Assembly (NCBI GenBank): GCA_028866905.1
Contig: JAGWHI010000009.1
Coordinates: 1 to 37,827, forward strand
Direction: 5' to 3'
Source of the DNA: Microcaldota archaeon
Lineage (GTDB): Archaea; Micrarchaeota; Micrarchaeia; Micrarchaeales; Micrarchaeaceae
DNA length: 37,827 nt
Shown here: positions 15,372-23,239 of the stretch, piece after piece
Numbering within the stretch: the stretch's first letter is position 1
Layout of the letters: every line of letters begins with the position of its first letter
The notes under the pieces: model-generated
Databases searched by the model: none
The model's input: only the letters and a program-made list of their open reading frames with translations
What the model was told of the DNA's origin: nothing
Translations under genes and position numbers: made by a program

Positions 15372-16934
15372 TCAGAAAAGTATCTGCTGGCCCGCAGCCT
15401 TTGCAGGCCTTGAGCTGAACCTGCCGGATTCTATGTCGCGCTTGAGTTTGTATACGAGCTCGCGCATCTTGTTCTCCCTCGCCCTTGATATGACGAGGTA
15501 GATCTCGTCCTTTGTGTCCCTCGCTACGAGTATGAAAATCTCGCCGAAGCGCATTCGGCCTGCGCGCCCGCCGCGCTGTATGTTGCGTATCTCGTTAGGC
15601 ACAGGCTCGTAGAATACCACAGTGTCGACGCTGGGTATGTCAAGCCCCTCCTCGCCGATCGAGGTCGCGACGAGCACGCGGAACTTCCCGTCTCGGAATT
15701 CGTTTATGACGCCCTCCTGCTGCTCGTGGGTGACGCCCTCCTTCTTGCCCACGAACGCCCTTGCGGTTATCCCGTGCGCGCGGAGCATCTCCACTATGCG
15801 CTTTATCGTTGACCTGTACTGCGCGAAGACTATCGTGGAGCTGCCCGGCTGCGACTTCAGTATGCGGATCAGCTCCATCACCTTCGGGTGCTCTACGCCC
15901 TCGTTTATCGCGTTGGCCGCGGCGGCTGTAGCGCGGACCACCTCCGGGTTGGAGAGCAGGCTCGTCACGCTCTTGCTCTTCTTGGGACGCGCGCGCAGCC
16001 CGTCCATGTAGCTGATGAACGGGTAAAGCCCCTCGCTGGCAGCGAGGTCGTACGCGTGCAGCAGGTTTAGCACGTAGATGTAGTGGTACAGCGCCCCGAA
16101 CTTGTAGTTCTGCGCCTGTATCTTGCTGATGTTGTCGCCTATCTGGAGGAGCCTGCCCTTCGGCACGTTGTCTATGCCCTTGAACGGGCTGAGGCCCAGG
16201 CCATAGAGCTTGGTCAGGTGCAGCTCGATTACGGGCTTGATAGCGGCCATGACCTCGCGTATGACGGGGCCGGTGTCCACCCTGACCACGTGCACGTACT
16301 TGCCCATCACGTACGGGACCACATCCGGGTCGGTGGAGGTGCGTATTTCGATGTTCTCGATTCCAAGAGCCGTTGCAAGGGCCTCGATCCGCTTCCTGTT
16401 GCTCCCTGGCGATGCCGTAAGGCCTATCATCTGTACGTTCTCCTCGTTTGCAGTGTCGGCCAGGAAGGTGTACGCGTATCGCCCCACCGCCCTGTGGCAC
16501 TCGTCGAATATTATGACCCCGAAGTCGTTGATGGAGAGCCTGCCTGACTTTATGTCGTTGGCAAGGGTCTGCGGAGTCGCAGCGATCACCCTCGCCCCGG
16601 ACACCAGCCCCTGCCTCTTGGCGGCGCCTATGCTCCCCGTCAGCAGCAGAACGCCTTCGGAATCTATGTTGAGCAGCTTCGACATCGACTGGTAGTGCTG
16701 CTCGCTGAGCGGCTTTGTCGGCGCCAGTATCGCGGCCTTCTTTCCCTCGGAGAGCGCCTTCGCAGCTGCAAAAACCGCTATGAGCGTTTTTCCCAGGCCT
16801 GTGGGCAGCACAACTAGCGAGTTCTTCCCGGAGTAGACGCTCCTTATAATGTTGATCTGGTAGTCCCTGGGCTCGATGATATCCGTTCTTACGATTCCGT
16901 TGTAGGGCGCGAGCGCGTCCCAGGACAAGGCCAT
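15372..16934 (-). CDS. Hef/FANCM-type superfamily 2 DNA helicase without nuclease domain
   Basis: A 520-residue SF2 helicase resembling the helicase half of archaeal Hef, which acts on stalled forks. Motifs visible: I PTGLGKT, Ia APTKPLSEQH, II DECH, III LTASPG, V ATSIGEEGLDIP and VI QRGGRAGRM. A helical thumb-like insertion lies between the two RecA domains (about residues 225-345). The XPF-like nuclease and HhH region of full Hef is absent; the protein ends shortly after motif VI with a short tail GQQILF that only partly resembles a PCNA-binding motif. A TATA element about 26 nt upstream of the ATG predicts leaderless transcription. A separate nuclease partner may exist elsewhere. Confidence 0.9.
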   Translation of the reverse strand: MALSWDALAPYNGIVRTDIIEPRDYQINIIRSVYSGKNSLVVLPTGLGKTLIAVFAAAKALSEGKKAAILAPTKPLSEQHYQSMSKLLNIDSEGVLLLTGSIGAAKRQGLVSGARVIAATPQTLANDIKSGRLSINDFGVIIFDECHRAVGRYAYTFLADTANEENVQMIGLTASPGSNRKRIEALATALGIENIEIRTSTDPDVVPYVMGKYVHVVRVDTGPVIREVMAAIKPVIELHLTKLYGLGLSPFKGIDNVPKGRLLQIGDNISKIQAQNYKFGALYHYIYVLNLLHAYDLAASEGLYPFISYMDGLRARPKKSKSVTSLLSNPEVVRATAAAANAINEGVEHPKVMELIRILKSQPGSSTIVFAQYRSTIKRIVEMLRAHGITARAFVGKKEGVTHEQQEGVINEFRDGKFRVLVATSIGEEGLDIPSVDTVVFYEPVPNEIRNIQRGGRAGRMRFGEIFILVARDTKDEIYLVISRARENKMRELVYKLKRDIESGRFSSRPAKAAGQQILF

Positions 16935-17021
16935 GATTACTATCTTTCGGGCACTAATTTAAGGTTTGTGAATCGCAACAAGGGTTATAAATATTCCCCG
17001 CAGAATATACACTGCTAAAGC

Positions 17022-17095
17022 GCCGCAGTAGCTCAGCCTGGGAGAGCGATCCGCTGAAGACGGATAGGTCGCAGATTCAAATCCTGCCTGCGGCA
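17022..17095 (+). tRNA. tRNA-Phe (GAA)
   Basis: A complete cloverleaf of 74 nt: acceptor GCCGCAG/CTGCGGC, D-stem GCTC/GAGC, anticodon stem ATCCG/CGGAT with loop CTGAAGA (anticodon GAA), variable AGGTC, T-arm GCAGA-TTCAAAT-CCTGC and discriminator A. CCA is not encoded and there is no intron. The base at position 53 is A rather than the near-universal G, giving an A53-C61 mismatch at the T-loop base. A TATA element GTTATAAATAT lies at 16984-16994. Confidence 0.95.
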
Positions 17096-17179
17096 TTTAT
17101 ATGCCTTTGATCAGCTGTTTTGGATGCAGCCCATAGCCAATAAGAACATTTGCCTGCATAATCTATCGTATTCTATCAT

Positions 17180-17252
17180 GCGATTGTAGTCTAGCCTGGT
17201 AGGACATTGCCTTGCCAAGGCAGTAACCCGGGTTCAAATCCCGGCAATCGCA
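17180..17252 (+). tRNA. tRNA-Gly (GCC)
   Basis: A 73-nt cloverleaf without intron: acceptor GCGATTG/CAATCGC, D-stem GTCT/GGAC, anticodon stem TTGCC/GGCAG with loop TTGCCAA (anticodon GCC), T-arm CCGGG-TTCAAAT-CCCGG and discriminator A. CCA is not encoded. A run of five T follows at once and may terminate transcription. It shares acceptor and T-arm sequence with the tRNA-Gly(TCC) at 29470-29572. Confidence 0.96.
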
Positions 17253-17291
17253 CCTTTTTAATATCTGGTAAGCCACTATTCTGTTGTTATA

Positions 17292-18158
17292 ATGACGACT
17301 AAGGTTATCAAGATAGGAGACAAAGCGCTGGCCGCACTTATAAATCCACATAACTCGCAGATGTACAGCCTGAAATCTGGCGGTGTCGAGGTAATGTGGG
17401 GCGGGGGAGGCCCGGGGGAGAAGCCTGCGAAGGGGTGGCCAAGCAGCGAAATTGTGATGTTCCCGATAGTCGGACCTGCACCCAAAGAGAGGATACGCGT
17501 GAATGGCAAGGCATACCCGATGTCGCAGCACGGCATTGCGCGGGACCTGCCATGGGAAATCGTCGAGCAGAAACCGAACAGCGTCACCATGGTCCAGGTT
17601 TACGAGGCGGGCGGCAGGGTAACCGGAAAGAAGGGCGCAGTGTCCGAATTCCCCATATCCTACAGGCTCACGAAGACCTACAGCATCGACAATGGCGCAC
17701 TTAATTTCAACCTGGTCGTGGAGAACACCGGCGAGAATGACATGCCGTATGCGGTTGGATGGCACCCAACATTCAGGGCGCTCGAAAACAGTTTTGTCGA
17801 GGTGCGCAACGGCCACGACTTCGTAGGCAGCGCGCCGATAGAGAGGATAGCCGAGGCGGGAGGGAACGTGATGGTCTTCGAGAAGTCGAACAGGGTAGTC
17901 TACGCTACGCCGGAGTTCCACGTGGTGATGGAGCACGACTTCGGGATATTGCAGCTGTGGAACAAGGGAGAGGGACTTGTAGGGATAGAACCGATAACAG
18001 CCGTAAAGATGAACGAACCTGTTAAGGGGATGGATGCGGAGCTCTCCGGGCAGCCGGGTTACGAAACGCTGCTGCGCGGGAAATCTGCGACATATACTGT
18101 GTCAATACTCGTAGCACTGCCAAAGGTGCCAGAGGATATGGGATCTAGCGGCAAATAG
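17292..18158 (+). CDS. Aldose 1-epimerase (mutarotase) family protein
   Basis: A 288-residue beta-sandwich protein of the galactose mutarotase/YeaD superfamily, which interconverts alpha and beta anomers of free or phosphorylated sugars in the cytosol. Catalytic-type residues are visible: His in QHGIARDLPW, His in VGWHPTF, and an acidic residue in GIEPITAV near the C-terminus. Length is typical. The GIARDLPW segment resembles the LacX/YphB-type subgroup, but the sugar cannot be specified. The ATG at 17292 lies about 31 nt after TTTTTAATAT, which doubles as the T-run behind the tRNA. Confidence 0.88.
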   Translation: MTTKVIKIGDKALAALINPHNSQMYSLKSGGVEVMWGGGGPGEKPAKGWPSSEIVMFPIVGPAPKERIRVNGKAYPMSQHGIARDLPWEIVEQKPNSVTMVQVYEAGGRVTGKKGAVSEFPISYRLTKTYSIDNGALNFNLVVENTGENDMPYAVGWHPTFRALENSFVEVRNGHDFVGSAPIERIAEAGGNVMVFEKSNRVVYATPEFHVVMEHDFGILQLWNKGEGLVGIEPITAVKMNEPVKGMDAELSGQPGYETLLRGKSATYTVSILVALPKVPEDMGSSGK

Positions 18159-18162
18159 TCAT

Positions 18163-18177
18163 AGCACAGGCTGTGCT
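18163..18177. repeat. 15-bp palindrome AGCACAG-G-CTGTGCT
   Basis: A perfect inverted repeat of 7-bp arms around one base starts 4 nt after the epimerase stop codon and lies about 16 nt upstream of a TATA box (18193-18203) for the next gene. It fits either a dimeric regulator site or a short RNA hairpin behind the epimerase. No second copy was noticed in the other gaps. Confidence 0.4.
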
Positions 18178-18236
18178 TCGCCAGTCCAGTAATATTTTTA
18201 TATCTTTTCATAGCATACACCTGCAAGGGTGGCCAG

Positions 18237-18788
18237 TTGCAAAGGGCGGTTCACAAACCTCCAGAGCAGCAGAAGAACACCGGCAAGTTTTTGCCGGAAG
18301 AGGTTAACCTGTCTAATTTTAAGTCGGGATTGGGGCTCAACAACGCTCTCATGTTCGGATTCCTCAGCGTGAACACAACCAAGTACTCACCATCGGATTC
18401 CTACGACATGCTGGCGCAGAGCAAGGGCATAGCGCTCGAGGCCATAAGGGATCCGGAGCTGGCCAGGGTGACGGACAGGAACGGAATACCTGTGGTGTCG
18501 TGGGCCGTGAAATTCCACCACGAGCTGATACCAGAGGTCCTAGCGAAGCCTGAGCTATACAACCTTCCAGCGCACACCGACGAGAAAGACAGGCCAGTGG
18601 GAAGGGTGCTCGACACCATAGCCCTGATATCGCCGGAGTCGTTCTGGGAGATGAAGAAGGATGACCCGAGGAGGCAGTCGGTCGAGGGCATACTTGCAGT
18701 GCATGAACGCACGATGAAGGCAATGCCGAACTCGTGGCTCAGGTCAAGGGGTTTGCCGGATGGCTACGAGAAATCGTTAATCGTCTAA
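18237..18788 (+). CDS. Unknown soluble protein upstream of HMG-CoA synthase
   Basis: A 183-residue protein of no family I recognise. The N-terminal 35 residues are polar and probably flexible; the rest is mixed alpha/beta with a VVSWAVKFHHELIPEVL segment and a Lys/Asp/Arg-rich C-terminal half. No signal peptide or membrane helix is visible. The start is TTG 18237 behind a GGGTGG element; the first ATG would remove 38 residues. The adjacent HMG-CoA synthase gene has its own TATA box, so co-transcription is not required, and a link to isoprenoid synthesis is only suggested by position. Confidence 0.68.
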   Translation: MQRAVHKPPEQQKNTGKFLPEEVNLSNFKSGLGLNNALMFGFLSVNTTKYSPSDSYDMLAQSKGIALEAIRDPELARVTDRNGIPVVSWAVKFHHELIPEVLAKPELYNLPAHTDEKDRPVGRVLDTIALISPESFWEMKKDDPRRQSVEGILAVHERTMKAMPNSWLRSRGLPDGYEKSLIV

Positions 18789-18838
18789 CCGCCCAACGGC
18801 ATATATAAATGAAGCCGTTTATCTATTCCTCTGATGGT

Positions 18839-20500
18839 ATGGCGACCATTGTAGTTGAGAGTCAAAAGCTAGCCGAGCAGATGCCCAAAGAGAGGCCTGT
18901 GAAGCAGGTCGGGGGCATAGGGATAGACAGGATAGAGATCGTTTATCCATCGGTAGTGATAACCGCGGATGTCTTGGCGAAGGGCATCGAGAAAATCACC
19001 GGGAAAAAGTACGACGTGGAGAAGATAAGGAGGGGAATAGGCGTAGAGGAGATAAGGTGGCCGAGCTACTCGGAAAGCAACATAACCATGGCTGCCGAGG
19101 CGCTGTACAACCTGCTTTACAAGATTGCAACCAACGAGGAGGACTGGGATAAGCTGAAGAGGCAGCCGCTCAAGGCGATCGGCTTCCACACTGAGAGCGG
19201 CACAGACTGGAGCTCTACGGACCTTACGATGGCCATATGCCTTGCGCAATCGCTTCTTGCGACCTCTACCCCGGAAGACAGGTACAATAAAATAAGGGAC
19301 ATGCTGGAGGGCGCAATGCCTGTGCCGGTCACATTCGCCTGCGCCGGCGGCGGGATATCGATAAACGACCTTGTGCTGCAGGTGAAGAACGCAAACGGGC
19401 GCGGCTCCGCCATACTCGTAGGCGCCGACACCTCCGTATACGAAGAGAGCAGGGCCGAGGATGCGCAGGTGACCGAGGGATCTGCAGCGCACGCCTCATG
19501 GATCACCTCAAGCCCGTCCCTCGTGCGCGTTCATAGGGAGGGACTTGTGGGAGTGGACCACCAGCCCGAGGACGGATTCAGGAAATTCGGGAAGCCGACG
19601 CCGACGACCCACAAGCGCGGCTCTCAGATAATGTTCCACGCCGGCACCACAAACGCAAGGAGGAGGCTTGAAACAGCGTTGAACGCCTATGGGGAGAGCA
19701 TTTACGACGGATTGGAGGCCATAGTGTCGCACACCCCGCACAAGGGCGAGCCGGAGCTCCTTGCTACGCAGGTGTTCAAGGACTATTACAAGCTGAAGAA
19801 GCCCGACCGGTGGGCAAAGATAGAGGAGGAGATAGGCAAGGAACCGCTGCCCGAGGGGATATCGGATTTCGGCGAGCTGGTCAAGGCCAGGAGGGACAAG
19901 GCTTCCCAGATAGGCGTAAAGCCGTCTAAGCTGTCCGATTACGTTTCGGAGTGCGAGGAGATAATAGCCTACCAGGAGTGGCTTAGGAAATTGAAATCGC
20001 ATCCCGAATGCATCGAATTCAGGAAGGAGAAGCACGTTCCGGAGAGCCTGGTGAAGCATTCGGTCAGCGGAAACTCTTATTCTGTCGCATGGATAAACAG
20101 CCTCACGAGCCTGATACTGAACATGCCGGACGAGAGGCTGGACATGGACGACGCTGCCAAGATCCTGCTGAACAAGTTCGGCAGCAGCTCTGTATCGCTG
20201 GTCACAGTGCTCTACGTGGTTGCGACAGCCGATGACAAGAGGGAAAGGATAGGCATTAAGGACACCCCAAGGTATGTGATGGCCGACCCCGACGACTACG
20301 GGCCGCTCCACGCCTTCCTATCCACTGAAGCGGACGAGCGCATGGTGGGCCGCGACCTAGTGGCATTGAACCAGGCTATGCTTAAGGGGCAACCGGTGCC
20401 GAATAGCATCCACATAAAGACGGCTGACGATAGAGGCAATATGGAATTTGTCCGCGTCGACGAGAACGGAAAGGTCGAGGACATACAGCTAAGGTACTAG
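18839..20500 (+). CDS. HMG-CoA synthase family protein (enlarged)
   Basis: A thiolase-fold protein of 553 residues resembling 3-hydroxy-3-methylglutaryl-CoA synthase, the step that commits acetyl units to mevalonate and archaeal lipids. Visible landmarks are the N-terminal GIGIDRIEIVYPSVVI, the candidate nucleophile Cys in TFACAGGG, the LVGADTSVYE strand, the candidate catalytic His in VSHTPHKGEP, and GNSYSVAWINSLTSLI near the C-terminus. Archaeal enzymes are usually about 350 residues; here about 100 extra residues lie between the catalytic His region and GNSYS, with more at the end. ATG 18839 is chosen because the upstream in-frame ATG at 18809 lies in the TATA box (18800-18808). Confidence 0.82.
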   Translation: MATIVVESQKLAEQMPKERPVKQVGGIGIDRIEIVYPSVVITADVLAKGIEKITGKKYDVEKIRRGIGVEEIRWPSYSESNITMAAEALYNLLYKIATNEEDWDKLKRQPLKAIGFHTESGTDWSSTDLTMAICLAQSLLATSTPEDRYNKIRDMLEGAMPVPVTFACAGGGISINDLVLQVKNANGRGSAILVGADTSVYEESRAEDAQVTEGSAAHASWITSSPSLVRVHREGLVGVDHQPEDGFRKFGKPTPTTHKRGSQIMFHAGTTNARRRLETALNAYGESIYDGLEAIVSHTPHKGEPELLATQVFKDYYKLKKPDRWAKIEEEIGKEPLPEGISDFGELVKARRDKASQIGVKPSKLSDYVSECEEIIAYQEWLRKLKSHPECIEFRKEKHVPESLVKHSVSGNSYSVAWINSLTSLILNMPDERLDMDDAAKILLNKFGSSSVSLVTVLYVVATADDKRERIGIKDTPRYVMADPDDYGPLHAFLSTEADERMVGRDLVALNQAMLKGQPVPNSIHIKTADDRGNMEFVRVDENGKVEDIQLRY

Positions 20501-20510
20501 GTGTGATTGC

Positions 20511-20639
20511 ATGTCGCAGGTGCAAGCAACCCTTATGGCAAACAAACAGCGGACAGGCAGGCAGCTTGCCTTCGACGAGTTCGACCTGCTCGGCCTTAAG
20601 AGAGGAACAGAGATAGGACAGGTTAGGCTAAGGGAGTGA
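20511..20639 (+). CDS. Small protein of 42 residues
   Basis: ATG 20511 to TGA 20637-20639, 10 nt after the HMG-CoA synthase stop, with a GGTG Shine-Dalgarno-like element 7 nt upstream. The product is hydrophilic (MSQVQATLMANKQRTGRQL, then AFDEFDLLGLKRGTEIGQ). It fills the whole space before the convergent gene and probably shares the HMG-CoA synthase transcript. No family is recognised; it might be an accessory or regulatory peptide. Confidence 0.45.
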   Translation: MSQVQATLMANKQRTGRQLAFDEFDLLGLKRGTEIGQVRLRE

Positions 20640-20645
20640 AATTCA

Positions 20646-21104
20646 CTACTGCTTCTTCTTCCTTCCCCTGCCCGGCGCCTTTGGGGGCTTCAGCTCAGGG
20701 AATATCTTCGACATGATGAGCTGGTTTATGCTGACGTCCATCTTCAGCTCGGACGCGACCTTCGACAATAAGTATATCTCTGCTATGGGCTTCAGCTCCC
20801 TCTTCTCGCCGCACGCGCTCTCGAGCGCGGCCTTGGACTCCTTGCCCTCGATGTTCGATATCGCCTGGCCGAGCGATTGGAATCCCTTCCTCTGGCCTGA
20901 TGCGAGCCTCGCCGCTTCCGTGTCCAGAACGGAGGTGTTGATGCCGAGCAGCCTGTACGCCTTGGAGTCTATGGTCGTGCGTATGCCCGCCAGGTGGTAG
21001 ACCACCTCCTCCGGCTTGGTCTCCGGCCTTATGCCCATCCGCTTGACCGATATCCAGTCCCTGTACTTCGCTATGAAGTCTATGTAGTCGCTTGGCTCGT
21101 CCAT
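20646..21104 (-). CDS. Helical protein, possible DUF2666 family
   Basis: A 152-residue soluble helical protein. The N-terminus (YIDFIAKYRDWISVKRM followed by TKPEEVVYHLAGIRTTIDSKAYRLLG) resembles the archaeal DUF2666 family as I remember it; that assignment needs a profile search. The C-terminus is a basic tail, PGRGRKKKQ, suggesting nucleic-acid or ribosome contact. It is the last gene of a minus-strand operon with eL40 and a winged-helix protein, 4 nt after the latter's stop, which hints at a translation-related role. Function is unknown. Confidence 0.7.
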   Translation of the reverse strand: MDEPSDYIDFIAKYRDWISVKRMGIRPETKPEEVVYHLAGIRTTIDSKAYRLLGINTSVLDTEAARLASGQRKGFQSLGQAISNIEGKESKAALESACGEKRELKPIAEIYLLSKVASELKMDVSINQLIMSKIFPELKPPKAPGRGRKKKQ

Positions 21105-21108
21105 GCGA

Positions 21109-21327
21109 TCATTGGCCGATTACGTAGTAGCCAGCAGCCTTCTCCCTGGCGACGCGCTTTATCACGCCCTTCTGCGTGAGCGTTACAAGGGTGTTCGTGA
21201 CAAGGCTCTTCGGCCTGTTGCTCTTCTTCGCTATGTCATCAGCGGTCTTGATGCTGGTGTCCTTCGTAGCGCCGAGCTCCTGCATCGACTTTACGATAAG
21301 CTGCTCTATTGGTGTCAGATCTGCCAT
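21109..21327 (-). CDS. Small winged-helix protein
   Basis: A 72-residue protein that is essentially a single winged helix: helix 1 PIEQLIVKSMQEL, helix 2 TADDIAKKS, recognition helix PKSLVTNTLVTLTQKG and a beta wing VIKRVAREKAAGYYVI. It could be a transcription regulator; its position between eL40 and a basic-tailed protein also allows a ribosomal eS25-like role. A GGTGA Shine-Dalgarno element is spaced 4 nt from the ATG. It follows eL40 by 18 nt. Confidence 0.8.
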   Translation of the reverse strand: MADLTPIEQLIVKSMQELGATKDTSIKTADDIAKKSNRPKSLVTNTLVTLTQKGVIKRVAREKAAGYYVIGQ

Positions 21328-21345
21328 TATTTCACCGTGTTAATG

Positions 21346-21498
21346 TCACTTCTTCGTCTTGAGCTCCTTCTTCTTCGGCCTGAGGTAGGCGTAGCCGCAC
21401 TTCCTGCACTTCTCGCTGCCGGCCTTGTTCCTGGCCTTGCACCTCCTGCATATCCATATCTTAGAAATCTCTGCGTCTGCTAGCGCGAACTTTCCCAT
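21346..21498 (-). CDS. rpl40e: Large-subunit ribosomal protein eL40
   Basis: A 50-residue zinc-ribbon protein: MGKFALADAEISKIWICRRC, then KARNKAGSEKCRKCGYAYLR and a lysine-rich tail. The two CxxC pairs and length match archaeal L40e, a component of the large ribosomal subunit in archaea and eukaryotes. It heads a three-gene operon with a winged-helix protein and a possible DUF2666 protein. TATATATA at 21571-21578 might serve it through a leader of about 45 nt. Confidence 0.93.
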   Translation of the reverse strand: MGKFALADAEISKIWICRRCKARNKAGSEKCRKCGYAYLRPKKKELKTKK

Positions 21499-21670
21499 TT
21501 AGGCACCGAAATTAGACCTTGCTTGACAAAAGACCGACAAGAAGTTAGTCCACTAGAATTGTGCAGGGAAAGGTATATATAGATTGAGCCTTTGCTGGCG
21601 GAAATCGCGCGCACAGAGCAAAAGGTTTATAGCGTGGGAACACAAAGTTAAGCCAGCGGATCCTGGTGTT

Positions 21671-23239
21671 TTGATAGCGCAGACCAAGTACAGGAGCATA
21701 GGCGAGCTGGGCGTGCACACCGCGCACAGCGGCAGCATTTTCATGGCGAGCAAGATAGCCGGGGGAGTGGTTGCCGTGCTCCTGCTCGTTGTCACGGCCA
21801 GGCTGCTGCAGCCTATCGATTACGGGATATTCAGCGTGGTTATAGCCTTCGCCAACATGCTGGACATCGGGGGCAACTTCGGCATAGGCACAGCAGTCAG
21901 GCAGAGGCTCCCTGACGCGATGCGGCACCATCCCGAAAGGGTCGCGCCGATAATACTCAGCGGGTTCTACATAGTAGGCACGATTGCGCTGATAATAGCG
22001 CTGGCGGGGATAATCTTAAGCGGCGTGATAGCGAACAGCGTGTACCACAACCAATCCATGGCCGTCCCGATAATAATCGCGTCAGCGAGCGTGATTACCA
22101 CAGTGCTGCTCAACCTGATGATAATAGTCCTTGTCAGCATCGACAGGGTGAACCAGGGCTCGGTAGTTAACCTGCTCTACAACGTGCTGATGCTCATCGC
22201 AACGCCTGCGCTTATACTTGCGGGATACGGCGTGATAGGCGCTGTCGCAGCGATGATAATCGGGATGGGACTGGGCCTGCTCGTTGGGCTCTATTACCTG
22301 CTGAAATCCGTGAAGTTCAAGGCGATGGGCCCCGACATGAAGGTCTCCAGGGACCTTGCCGGATATTCGGTCCCTGTGGTCGTATCGCACGTGGCTGTCA
22401 ACGGCGCGCAGAACTTTGCCGTATTGATGCTTGGGGTTTTCGCGGCTTCCGTCTTGGTCGGCAACTACGGCGCGGCGTTCAAGATGGGGAGGTTCGGGGA
22501 CCTGTTCATAACATCGATAGGCTATGTTCTGCTTCCCGCTTTCACCAGGGTGTTCGCAGACAAGAACCTTGCGAAGAGGATAAGCGACGCCTTCAACACC
22601 AGCCTCTTCTACATGGTGATGTTCCTGGTTCCCATAGTCACCTTCGGGATAGCATCCGCAATCCCGCTGATGCGCCTGCTGGTCGGGGGCACTTACTCCC
22701 TGGCCGGAGGGTACTTCGCGGTAATGGCTTTCGGGACGATAATAAACGTGTTCGGAGGGATTGCGGGCTTCATAATACTCGGATACGGCAATTCCAAGCG
22801 GTTCATGATCTACCAGCTCGCGGTAGTGGCGATACAGCTCGTATTGCTGGCGCTGCTGGTGCCGAGCATGCAGGCCGTCGGTGCGCTGCTTGCGCTTTTC
22901 GTGATATCGCCGTTCGCGCAGGCGATAATATACATATACGCGCTCGAGCGCCAGTTCACCATATCGGTGGATTATGCGCAGCTCGCCAAGCTAGCGCTCT
23001 CCGGAATAATGGTGTGGGCGGTAACCTATGCGATAGGGATAGCTATGCACGAAAGCCTGGCCAGTCTTGCAGCGAACTTGGTTGTCACGATTCTGCTCTA
23101 CCCGCCGGTGCTTGTCTACACCAAGGCGGTTTCGAAATCCAATGTAGAATTCGTAAGAAGGGTGCAGGACCGCATGAAGCGCGTGGGGTTCCTGGCGGAG
23201 TACCTTGTCAGGTACTTCGAGCTGTTCATGCGCGCCTGA
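21671..23239 (+). CDS. Polysaccharide flippase (Wzx/MVF-like, MATE superfamily)
   Basis: A 522-residue integral membrane protein with about 12-14 hydrophobic helices, starting with a helix that contains FMASKIAGGVVAVLLLVVTARLL and the TARLLQPIDYGIFSVV motif typical of O-antigen/S-layer glycan flippases. It would move lipid-linked saccharides across the membrane, for example for surface glycan or N-glycan assembly. The C-terminal 40 residues are a charged cytoplasmic tail. The start is probably TTG 21671: a TATA element (21625-21632) lies about 43 nt upstream and no ATG precedes the first helix. Its stop abuts the dnaJ stop with no spacer. Confidence 0.87.
   Translation: MIAQTKYRSIGELGVHTAHSGSIFMASKIAGGVVAVLLLVVTARLLQPIDYGIFSVVIAFANMLDIGGNFGIGTAVRQRLPDAMRHHPERVAPIILSGFYIVGTIALIIALAGIILSGVIANSVYHNQSMAVPIIIASASVITTVLLNLMIIVLVSIDRVNQGSVVNLLYNVLMLIATPALILAGYGVIGAVAAMIIGMGLGLLVGLYYLLKSVKFKAMGPDMKVSRDLAGYSVPVVVSHVAVNGAQNFAVLMLGVFAASVLVGNYGAAFKMGRFGDLFITSIGYVLLPAFTRVFADKNLAKRISDAFNTSLFYMVMFLVPIVTFGIASAIPLMRLLVGGTYSLAGGYFAVMAFGTIINVFGGIAGFIILGYGNSKRFMIYQLAVVAIQLVLLALLVPSMQAVGALLALFVISPFAQAIIYIYALERQFTISVDYAQLAKLALSGIMVWAVTYAIGIAMHESLASLAANLVVTILLYPPVLVYTKAVSKSNVEFVRRVQDRMKRVGFLAEYLVRYFELFMRA

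Noticed and set aside
18809-18838. ATG 18809 as the HMG-CoA synthase start
   Set aside because: It lies within the ATATATAA promoter element; ATG 18839 is correctly placed behind it.
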